The notes under the pieces: model-generated | The model's input: the letters and a program-made list of their open reading frames with translations, nothing else | Told to the model about the DNA's origin: nothing | Database searches by the model: none | Assembly: GCA_030619345.1 (NCBI GenBank) | Contig: JAUXBO010000084.1 | Coordinates: forward strand, 1-8,581 | Source: Candidatus Zixiibacteriota bacterium | GTDB taxonomy: Bacteria > Zixibacteria > MSB-5A5 > GN15 > FEB-12 | Direction of reading: 5' to 3' | Length of the DNA stretch: 8,581 nucleotides | In this document: one piece after another, positions 1 to 5,839 of the stretch | Layout of the letters: every line of letters begins with the position of its first letter | How positions within the stretch are numbered: position 1 is the first letter of the stretch | Translations under genes and position numbers: made by a program

Positions 1-454
1 AGGCCACAACATACCTGTCTTTTGGTTTTAGATGTTCCGTAACGGTAAAATAGTCGCCCATTATCTGACAGGGATGAACAAGGTCAGTTAACCCGTTCAC
101 AATCGGCACTGTAGCATTCCGGGCTAACTCAACAACATCGGATTGCTCAAAGGTTCTTATCATTATCAGCCCAACATAACGCGACAAAACCTGGGCAGCA
201 TCGGCCACCGTTTCCCGCTGGCCCAGCTTAATCTCGGGACCGGTAACGTATATGGGCGAACCGCCTAATTCCGAGATACCAACCTCGAATGATATGCGCG
301 TTCTCAACGATTCTTTTGTAAAAATACAGGCCACAGACTTGCCTTGAAGCGGTTTGGGACTGATTTCACCCGATTTCATTTTTCGACAGAGGTCAAAGAC
401 CTGATTGACTTCGGCAGCGGTAAAATCAGTAATCTGGCAGAGCGAGCGTGGCAT
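1..454 (-). CDS. argF: Ornithine carbamoyltransferase, N-terminal part (cut by window edge)
   Basis: Not closed within the window: 151 codons read from an ATG at 452-454 to the left edge without a stop. The enzyme condenses carbamoyl phosphate with ornithine to give citrulline in cytosolic arginine synthesis. Seen: the carbamoyl-phosphate motif SLRTR at residues 49-53 (in FTKESLRTRISFE), LGQRETVADAAQVLSRY at 77-93, and NGLTDLVHPCQ at 120-130, which is the HPCQ signature of ornithine rather than aspartate transcarbamylases. The usual proline before the S-x-R-T-R motif is glutamate here (KES instead of KPS). The start is supported by GGAGGA at 458-463, only 3 nt from the ATG. The ornithine-binding C-terminal half lies outside, so N-acetylornithine or putrescine carbamoyltransferase is not strictly excluded, though the motifs fit ArgF best. 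The gene is divergent from the porin. Confidence 0.9.
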   Translation of the reverse strand, partial: MPRSLCQITDFTAAEVNQVFDLCRKMKSGEISPKPLQGKSVACIFTKESLRTRISFEVGISELGGSPIYVTGPEIKLGQRETVADAAQVLSRYVGLIMIRTFEQSDVVELARNATVPIVNGLTDLVHPCQIMGDYFTVTEHLKPKDRYVVA

Positions 455-507
455 AAGTCCTCCAAAATCGTTGTAAAGCTTTATCTCATTTGAAACTAAC
501 TTGGCGG

Positions 508-536
508 AATAAGCCTCATATTGGCTCCACTGTCAA
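508..536 (-). promoter_or_regulatory. Candidate sigma-70-type promoter for argF
   Basis: On the minus strand a perfect TTGACA (complement of 531-536) is followed after 17 bp by CTTATT (complement of 508-513), which matches only 3 of 6 bases of the -10 consensus. Transcription would begin near 501, leaving a leader of about 47 nt before the argF start. The -35 box and spacing are good and the -10 is poor, so this is a reasonable but unproven promoter. No clear ArgR-type box (paired AAT/ATT half-sites) was found around it. Confidence 0.4.
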
Positions 537-591
537 GGCAGCCAGATGATATTTTCATCAAAGAAAGCTAAAATGGGTGTCTTTTTTTATG

Positions 592-621
592 TTGCCAACT
601 ATTCGGCTGCAGAAGTATTCT
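592..621 (+). promoter_or_regulatory. Weak candidate promoter for the porin gene
   Basis: TTGCCA at 592-597 (5 of 6 to the -35 consensus) and TATTCT at 616-621 (4 of 6 to the -10) are separated by 18 bp. Transcription would begin near 628, giving a leader of about 89 nt that includes the palindrome at 634-648. It is the best sigma-70-like pair I found on this strand of the gap. In an AT-rich intergenic region such a match can arise by chance. Confidence 0.25.
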
Positions 622-633
622 TTTCAGGCAAAC

Positions 634-648
634 TTCCCAATTGGGGAA
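634..648. repeat. 15-bp palindrome TTCCCAATTGGGGAA upstream of the porin gene
   Basis: The arms TTCCC and GGGAA pair perfectly around AATTG, and the inner decamer CCCAATTGGG is itself a perfect palindrome. It lies just downstream of the candidate porin transcription start. It could be an operator for a dimeric regulator, or a small 5-bp-stem hairpin in the mRNA leader. No T-run follows, so it is not an intrinsic terminator. The function is inferred from position only. Confidence 0.35.
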
Positions 649-716
649 CTGATAAAGAGATCGAGAAGAATACGAAAGTAATGAGTTAGTCCCAATCAAG
701 ACTCGAGGAGGAGCAC

Positions 717-2033
717 ATGAAGGGATTTGTGAGAATTGCAACCGTACTGGCCCTGATTATGGCTTTGGCGGTACCGCTGCAAGCTGAGACCGATCTTAGT
801 TTTAGCGGCCAGATCAGGAACCAATCATTTGCTGCCAAGACTTCATTTGACACGGCTGCAGAATTTCAAACCTACGACCTGTTGCGTACCCGCTTTAACA
901 TCAAAGCTAAGGTCGATGACAACGTTACTGCGTTTGTCCAGTTCCAGGACAGCCGAACCTACGGAATCGACGGCTATTCTGGTACAACCAAAGCCGGCAA
1001 CAATGTCGATCTGCACCAGGCATATTTTGCAATCGACAACCTGCTTGGCGAAGGTTGGGGTATGATGGGCGGCAGATTCGAATTCGCCAAAGGTAATCAT
1101 CGAGTCTTGGGAAATGTCGGCTGGAGCAACATTGGCCGATCCTGGGATGGAGGTACCTTTTGGTACACCCAGGATAAATACACCATCACCGGCTTTGCTC
1201 TGAAGATCGCCGAACGTGACCCGATCGATGCCACAACGTTTCTGAGCAATCAGGACTATACCGTCTACGGACTTTACGCAGAGCTAAAAAAATGGAACCT
1301 GGATCTGTTTATCCTGATGGAAGAAGATGCTCGCAAAGTTCTAAAGGTCGATCCCATTGCCACGATGACCGACACCACAGTCGAAAAAGCGATGGAACGA
1401 GTGACATTCGGCATGTATTATCACCGTACTTATAACAAGTTCGACTATAAGATGAACTTTGCTCTCCAGGGCGGAAAATATGTAAAATGGGATACCACTA
1501 CCACCTCGTCCGACTATCTCCATGGTTTCGAGTATAACTTTGGCGGTATGATGTTCGCGGCCGAAGGCGGTTATTCATTCATGGACGCTCACAATACGCG
1601 TGTAGCAGTTGGAATTGACTTTACGTCCGGTGACAATACGGCGGATGACAAGGACAAGGTGTACCGCAATCTCTTCTGGACCGGTCATAAATTCAACGGC
1701 TATATGGATTACTTCCTCGGCGGCGGCCCCAACGGCCTGATGGACTTCATGCTGCGCGGCAAGACCGATATCACCAGGGGTTGGACATTGGCGGCCGACT
1801 TGCATATGTTCTCATCAGCGCAGAACTACCTGGCTGATGACCCGGCAACAACAGCAGTCGAAACTTCCAAGGATGTCGGCATGGAGATTGACCTTACCGT
1901 TAAGACAACTCGTGTAAAAGGTATTGGTCTGCAGTGGGGTGTCTCCTACTTCATGGCCAAGGATGACTTTGCCGGTATGACTGACAAAGACCCGGGCGTT
2001 TGGTCGTATGGCATGGCTACTGTGAACTTCTAA
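717..2033 (+). CDS. Outer-membrane beta-barrel porin, alginate-export-like family
   Basis: This 438-residue protein begins with a signal peptide: a short basic start (K2, R6), a hydrophobic core at about 7-20, and a likely signal peptidase I site after LQA at 21-23. The rest is rich in alternating aromatic and polar segments typical of transmembrane beta strands, and the chain ends in phenylalanine (ATVNF), the usual C-terminal signal for BAM-assisted insertion. VDLHQAYF at 97-104, GGRFEF at 118-123 and WSNIGRSWDG at 136-145 resemble the signature of alginate-export/AlgE-like porins. The substrate cannot be read from sequence, and no alginate genes are nearby. The start has a strong Shine-Dalgarno site, AGGAGG at 706-711, 5 nt from the ATG. 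The gene appears monocistronic: it is divergent from argF and followed directly by a strong terminator. Beta-barrel porin is near certain; the subfamily is moderately supported. Confidence 0.85.
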   Translation: MKGFVRIATVLALIMALAVPLQAETDLSFSGQIRNQSFAAKTSFDTAAEFQTYDLLRTRFNIKAKVDDNVTAFVQFQDSRTYGIDGYSGTTKAGNNVDLHQAYFAIDNLLGEGWGMMGGRFEFAKGNHRVLGNVGWSNIGRSWDGGTFWYTQDKYTITGFALKIAERDPIDATTFLSNQDYTVYGLYAELKKWNLDLFILMEEDARKVLKVDPIATMTDTTVEKAMERVTFGMYYHRTYNKFDYKMNFALQGGKYVKWDTTTTSSDYLHGFEYNFGGMMFAAEGGYSFMDAHNTRVAVGIDFTSGDNTADDKDKVYRNLFWTGHKFNGYMDYFLGGGPNGLMDFMLRGKTDITRGWTLAADLHMFSSAQNYLADDPATTAVETSKDVGMEIDLTVKTTRVKGIGLQWGVSYFMAKDDFAGMTDKDPGVWSYGMATVNF

Positions 2034-2053
2034 GTTTTTTCGATCTCAATATC

Positions 2054-2086
2054 AAAGGGCCGTTCTATTAGAACGGCCCTTTTTTT
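2054..2086 (+). terminator. Strong intrinsic terminator after the porin gene
   Basis: AAAGGGCCGTTC (2054-2065) pairs perfectly over 12 bp with GAACGGCCCTTT (2071-2082) around the loop TATTA, and a run of seven T covers 2080-2086. It starts 20 nt after the porin stop codon. There is no matching T-run on the left for the minus strand, so it acts for the plus strand only. Confidence 0.95.
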
Positions 2087-2222
2087 GAGATAGAGAAAAA
2101 CTGGGCTCTTTCTTCGTGAAATGGCCCTGTTTGCATCACCCTACTTTATTCTTGCGCCCGGCAACAGTACGGCCAATATTCCGTATCAAATCCTGAAAGG
2201 AACTCTGTTAGCGGATACGTTT

Positions 2223-2954
2223 ATGAACGGAAAAAAAGCATTTTTTGGAATCGCACTGATCTTGCTCGGTGTACTCTTGTTAGGGAGAAGCGCCAATCTG
2301 TTTATTTTTGGATTCGTGGATCTGCTTCCATTTCTGTTTATCGGTGCCGGTATCTGGTTCATCATCCGCCGAAGACGGCAGGAAGAAACTCTGCGCCGAC
2401 ATACCGAGTCCGGTTCTATCCATGTCAATGTAACAGTAGACGAAACTCCCCAAAGCGCTTCAACATCCCAATCGTACGCTTCGCCGAACGACTTTGCCCA
2501 AACTCAGCAACAGACTTCCGGACCGAGCCAAACCGACTTTGGCGGTACTCGAGCATCACAGGCCCCAGAGCAGGACAGCGCCGGTTGCCTTAAATACAGC
2601 AAATTGATCGGCGATATGTTTGTCGATTGCAGTAATTGCAGACTTGAAAATATTGAAGTCTCTGGTTTTCTCGGAGACATTGAAGTCAATTTGAGCAACG
2701 GCAAGTTGCGCGAGGGACTCAACCGACTGATCATCTCGCACTTCATCGGGGATGTACGAATCCTGGTGCCGCGAGACTTTGAATACTTTGCCCAATGTTC
2801 CAACTTCATCGGAGAAATTGAATTGGGTGCCAAGAGAACCTCCGGCTTCAGCAACAATGTCGAGACACACTCATCGGATTATGAATCAGCGACCTCCAAA
2901 CTGTACATCTCAGCCAACAGTTTCCTGGGCGATATCAGGATCATCCTGACCTAA
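2223..2954 (+). CDS. Two-pass membrane protein with LiaF-like C-terminal domain
   Basis: From ATG 2223 the product has 243 residues. Two hydrophobic helices (about 7-20 and 24-48) with lysines before and RRRR after predict both termini in the cytoplasm. A Ser/Gln/Thr-rich linker (about 64-116) leads to a beta-rich domain of recurring GD segments: LIGDMFV 128-134, FLGDIEV 149-155, FIGDVRI 174-180, FIGEIEL 195-201, FLGDIRI 234-240. This layout matches LiaF/YvqF-type proteins, which modulate cell-envelope stress sensing, but no LiaS/LiaR kinase-regulator pair is in view, so the role is unassigned. The frame is open to an ATG at 2121 (277 residues), but that start has no Shine-Dalgarno site and adds 34 residues ahead of the family-like MNGKKAFFGI start. 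At 2223 only a weak GGA (2213-2215) is seen. The 3' end overlaps hslU by 4 bp, convergently. Confidence 0.75.
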   Translation: MNGKKAFFGIALILLGVLLLGRSANLFIFGFVDLLPFLFIGAGIWFIIRRRRQEETLRRHTESGSIHVNVTVDETPQSASTSQSYASPNDFAQTQQQTSGPSQTDFGGTRASQAPEQDSAGCLKYSKLIGDMFVDCSNCRLENIEVSGFLGDIEVNLSNGKLREGLNRLIISHFIGDVRILVPRDFEYFAQCSNFIGEIELGAKRTSGFSNNVETHSSDYESATSKLYISANSFLGDIRIILT

Positions 2955-4300
2955 AGTATATAACGACTCAGGTCTTCGTCTTCTAAAATAGCCGACAGCG
3001 TCTTCTGCACCATTTGCGGTGTGATGCTTACTTTCTTCTTTTTTCCTTTGGGTGGATCAAACAGAATGTCTTCCAGCAGGGTTGTTAATACCGTGTGAAG
3101 TCGTCGCGCACCAATATTCTCAGATTCAGAGTTCACCCGCTCCGCAAAGTACGCGATCTTTTTTATGGCTGGTTTTGTAAAACTCAAATCAACGCCTTCG
3201 GAATTAAGAAGCGCGCGATACTGTTTGACCAGCGCTGCCTTTGGTTCGGTTAGAATTCTCTCGAAATCGTCAGCCGTGAGTGAATCCAATTCAACTCTTA
3301 TTGGGAATCTTCCCTGAAGTTCCGGAATGAGATCGGACGGCGAAGTAGCATGAAAGGCACCGGCCGCGATAAACAGAATATGATCAGTGCGTACTAATCC
3401 GTACTTGGTCATAACCCCGGAGCCTTCGACTATGGGAAGGATATCACGCTGTACTCCTTCGCGACTGACATCCGGTCCCGTCTTACCGTCAGCGCCCACA
3501 ATTTTGTCGATTTCATCGACGAAGATAATCCCTGACTCCTGGGTTCTTTCCAGCGCCTCGGAAATAACTTCATCCATATTGACCAAGCGATTTAGCTCTT
3601 CGTTTATCAAAAGCCGTCTGGCATCCCTGATGGACATCTTCCTGCGGCGTGTCTTTTTGGGCATCAGTCCGGAGAACATCTCCTGGAAATTCACGCCCAG
3701 TTCTTCCATTCCCATAGGCGAGAATATCTCAACGACCGGCATCTGTGACTGTGTTGAATCGACTTCGATTTCTCGCTCGTCGAGATCACCGGCCACTAAC
3801 TTTTTGCGCAGTTTGTCGCGAGTCCGGGAAATTGTATTGCTATCGGCGCTCTGAATTTCGTTCGTTGGTCTTTTGGGCACGGGCATGAGCAACAGGTCCA
3901 ACAGTCTCTCGGTTGTATTAAGTTCGGCCTTTTCCTGCAGATTTTTGGACTTCTCTATTTTGACCATGTTGACCGCGATATCAGTCAGATCACGAACCAT
4001 TGATTCCACGTCACGCCCGACGTAACCAACTTCGGTGTACTTTGAGGCCTCAACTTTCGTAAACGGTGCTCTGGCCAGATCGGCCAGGCGGCGGGCTATC
4101 TCCGTTTTTCCGACACCGGTTGGTCCCATCATGATAATATTGTTCGGCATTATTTCATCGCGGATATCTTCAGGAGCGTTCTGTCGGCGCCATCTGTTGC
4201 GAAGCGCGATTGCCACCGACTTCTTGGCCTTGTCCTGGCCAATGACATACTTGTTCAGGTAGTCGACAATCTCAAGTGGCGTAGGGTAGCCATTTTTCAT
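2951..4300 (-). CDS. hslU: ATP-dependent protease ATPase subunit HslU
   Basis: At 449 residues this is close to the usual HslU length (443 in E. coli). HslU is a hexameric AAA+ unfoldase that binds, unfolds and threads substrates into the HslV peptidase in the cytosol. Seen: Walker A GPTGVGKT at 59-66, pore-loop GYVG at 92-95, a variable intermediate domain at about 110-240, Walker B IIFVDEID at 258-265, the arginine-finger region ELQGRFPIR at 327-335, sensor-2 GARR at 397-400, and the C-terminal LSRYIL, which docks into HslV to activate it. The ATG overlaps the hslV stop in ATGA (4297-4300), implying translational coupling. All key residues are intact. It is the last gene of the minus-strand cluster, and no terminator was found after it. 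Confidence 0.98.
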   Translation of the reverse strand: MKNGYPTPLEIVDYLNKYVIGQDKAKKSVAIALRNRWRRQNAPEDIRDEIMPNNIIMMGPTGVGKTEIARRLADLARAPFTKVEASKYTEVGYVGRDVESMVRDLTDIAVNMVKIEKSKNLQEKAELNTTERLLDLLLMPVPKRPTNEIQSADSNTISRTRDKLRKKLVAGDLDEREIEVDSTQSQMPVVEIFSPMGMEELGVNFQEMFSGLMPKKTRRRKMSIRDARRLLINEELNRLVNMDEVISEALERTQESGIIFVDEIDKIVGADGKTGPDVSREGVQRDILPIVEGSGVMTKYGLVRTDHILFIAAGAFHATSPSDLIPELQGRFPIRVELDSLTADDFERILTEPKAALVKQYRALLNSEGVDLSFTKPAIKKIAYFAERVNSESENIGARRLHTVLTTLLEDILFDPPKGKKKKVSITPQMVQKTLSAILEDEDLSRYIL

Positions 4301-4833
4301 TTTAAAATTTCCACAGTGATATTGTTATTAGTGTAAACACAAATTCCGGCGGAAACTTCCATAGCCGTCCGCGCGATTTTCTCAGCGGACATTTTGGGAT
4401 TTGTTTTGATTATAGCGCGGGCTGCTGCCAGTGCGTATGTTCCGCCCGAACCAATAGCGATGATTCCATCGTCCGGTTCGATTACATCGCCGGTTCCGCT
4501 CACCAGAAAAATATGTTTCTTATCGGTGATGGCGATAATTGCTTCCAGCTTTTGAAGTATCTTATCGGTCCGCCATTCTTTGGCCAGTTCGACTGTGGCT
4601 CGCTGAAGGTTACCGGAATATTCTTCGATTTTTTTCTCCAGAAGTTCAAACAAGGCCAGCGCTTCGGCAGCTGTGCCGGCAAATCCGGCCAGAATTTTAC
4701 CATCGTGCATGGTTCGTATTTTTGTCGCGGTGGCCTTCAAAACCGTATCGTCGTACGAGACCTGTCCGTCTCCGGCCATAACAGCTTTGCCGTTGTGGAT
4801 CAGTCCAATTATAGTCGTGGCATGATATTTCAT
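4297..4833 (-). CDS. hslV: ATP-dependent protease peptidase subunit HslV
   Basis: A 178-residue N-terminal-nucleophile threonine peptidase that forms the double-hexamer core of HslVU. The catalytic threonine is expected at T6 (in MKYHATTI), so a five-residue leader must be removed. In mature numbering D17 (D22 in AGDGQ), K28 (K33 in TVLK) and K33 (K38) are all present. GFAGTAAEALALFE, ELAKEWRTDK, GTGDVIEPDDG and the IGSGG loop are typical of the family. The leader resembles that of Bacillus CodW/ClpQ more than the Met-Thr-Thr start common in proteobacteria. AGGA at 4840-4843, 6 nt from the ATG, is the ribosome site and overlaps the end of xerC, only 8 nt away. Confidence in identity is very high. 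Confidence 0.98.
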   Translation of the reverse strand: MKYHATTIIGLIHNGKAVMAGDGQVSYDDTVLKATATKIRTMHDGKILAGFAGTAAEALALFELLEKKIEEYSGNLQRATVELAKEWRTDKILQKLEAIIAITDKKHIFLVSGTGDVIEPDDGIIAIGSGGTYALAAARAIIKTNPKMSAEKIARTAMEVSAGICVYTNNNITVEILK

Positions 4834-4841
4834 TTAGATTC

Positions 4842-5756
4842 CTATTTTGAGGATCCGGAGCGCGGATGCGCCTTTTTGTACACTTTTTTCATAGCTTCGG
4901 CGGTGACATGTGTATATTGCTGCGTTGTCGACAGCGATGCATGGCCGAGAACTTCTTTTATCAACATCAAGTCAGCGCCATTCTCCAGCAGGTGGGTGGC
5001 AAATGAGTGACGCAGCATGTGGGGCGTCACGTCCAGCCCCTTTAGTCGTCCAAACTTCTTAACTACTCTATCAATCGATCGCACCGAGAGTCTCTGTCCG
5101 GTTCGATTCAGGAACAGGTAGCGCGAAGACGATTCCTTGTCGTCTACGAATTCCTGGCGACAGTTCAGGTATGCCTCCAGGTCCTCAAAGGTCGAGTCCC
5201 CAATCGGTACTACTCGAACTTTGTTACGCTTCCCCAACACGGACAGGGTTCGGGCCGAGTCATCAATATCGTTAAGTTTTAGTGACGCTGCCTCTTCCCT
5301 GCGGATACCAGTCGCATAGAGCAGGGCAATAATCAGGAAATCTCGATGCAATGGATACTTCTGGCGATCCGCAGACTTTTCAGTACCATCAAAGAGTTTG
5401 CCCGTATCATTCTGTGTCAGAAAGGCGGGCAGTTTGTTGTCAAACTTCATCCGCGGTAGTTCAAACATATAGTTGCGTAATTTGGGTTTAGTGGACATGA
5501 ATTTTTGAAACGTCGAGAGTGCCGAAATGAATCGAGCCAGAGAGCGGTTTGACATCTTTTGCTCGCTTTTTTGGCGAAGGTACATCCTGAGGAAGATAGG
5601 ATCATTGGGGCGGCTTGAGGGCACGAGTTTCAATTGCTCCTCCAGAAAGTCAACCCAAGGAGTCAGGTCGCGTAGATAAGCATCGATTGTCCGCGGAGAA
5701 TAACTGCGCTCGTTGCCAATGTAGTTTAGAAATTCCTGTAAGGCTTTGGTCAGCAT
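4842..5756 (-). CDS. xerC: Tyrosine recombinase XerC
   Basis: A 304-residue XerC/XerD-type recombinase that resolves chromosome dimers at dif together with a partner Xer protein. The N-terminal SAM-like core-binding domain spans about 1-95 and the catalytic domain about 108-290. The full active site is visible: R152 (ATGIRREE), K176 (GKRNK), H246 and R249 (HMLRH), H272 (LGHAS) and the nucleophile Y281 (TQQYTH). XerC rather than XerD is inferred from its place between topA and hslV, a common arrangement; sequence alone does not separate them. The ATG at 5756 is the most upstream start possible because an in-frame TGA lies seven codons before it. It lacks a good Shine-Dalgarno site (only GGA about 12 nt away). 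The stop is 8 nt from hslV. Confidence 0.95.
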   Translation of the reverse strand: MLTKALQEFLNYIGNERSYSPRTIDAYLRDLTPWVDFLEEQLKLVPSSRPNDPIFLRMYLRQKSEQKMSNRSLARFISALSTFQKFMSTKPKLRNYMFELPRMKFDNKLPAFLTQNDTGKLFDGTEKSADRQKYPLHRDFLIIALLYATGIRREEAASLKLNDIDDSARTLSVLGKRNKVRVVPIGDSTFEDLEAYLNCRQEFVDDKESSSRYLFLNRTGQRLSVRSIDRVVKKFGRLKGLDVTPHMLRHSFATHLLENGADLMLIKEVLGHASLSTTQQYTHVTAEAMKKVYKKAHPRSGSSK

Positions 5757-5762
5757 AAGCTG

Positions 5763-5791
5763 AAAGTATCCAAATCAACAGGTCAGGTCAA
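5763..5791 (-). promoter_or_regulatory. Weak candidate internal promoter for xerC-hslVU
   Basis: In the 83-nt topA-xerC gap the minus strand carries TTGACC (complement of 5786-5791) and, 17 bp on, TACTTT (complement of 5763-5768). The -35 matches 5 of 6 and the -10 only 3 of 6. Transcription would begin at or within a few bases of the xerC ATG. The region also has a tandem GACCT GACCT. This is a low-information match, recorded because xerC has no clear ribosome site. Confidence 0.2.
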
Positions 5792-5839
5792 TTTATTATC
5801 TGGCCGTGAATGGACCAGGTCTCAAAAATATGTGACCGG

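Noticed and set aside
500..530. Possible ArgR box near the argF promoter
   Set aside because: Only a lone ATTC half-site is present; the paired AAT/ATT palindrome of known ARG boxes is not.
573..689. Small plus-strand open frame of 38 codons (MGVFFYVANYSAAEV...) upstream of the porin gene
   Set aside because: No Shine-Dalgarno site precedes it, it resembles no peptide I know, and it starts before the best candidate promoter, so the porin transcript would not contain its start. It is probably chance.
2152..2180. Promoter-like pair TTGCGC and AATATT with 17-bp spacing before the LiaF-like gene
   Set aside because: It matches only 3 of 6 and 4 of 6 bases. A promoter is expected somewhere in 2087-2222 because of the terminator upstream, but this pair is not convincing.
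2121..2222. 34-codon N-terminal extension of the LiaF-like protein starting at ATG 2121
   Set aside because: There is no ribosome site, it begins only 34 nt after the porin terminator, and the added residues do not look like a signal or membrane segment of this family. It remains possible but is less likely than the start at 2223.
3387..3854. 155-codon plus-strand open frame within hslU
   Set aside because: It is fully antisense to the conserved AAA+ core of hslU, with a low-complexity Ser/Ile/Arg composition typical of shadow frames.
4513..5010. 165-codon plus-strand open frame across the hslV-xerC junction
   Set aside because: It is antisense to two well-supported genes and has no recognisable motif or ribosome site.
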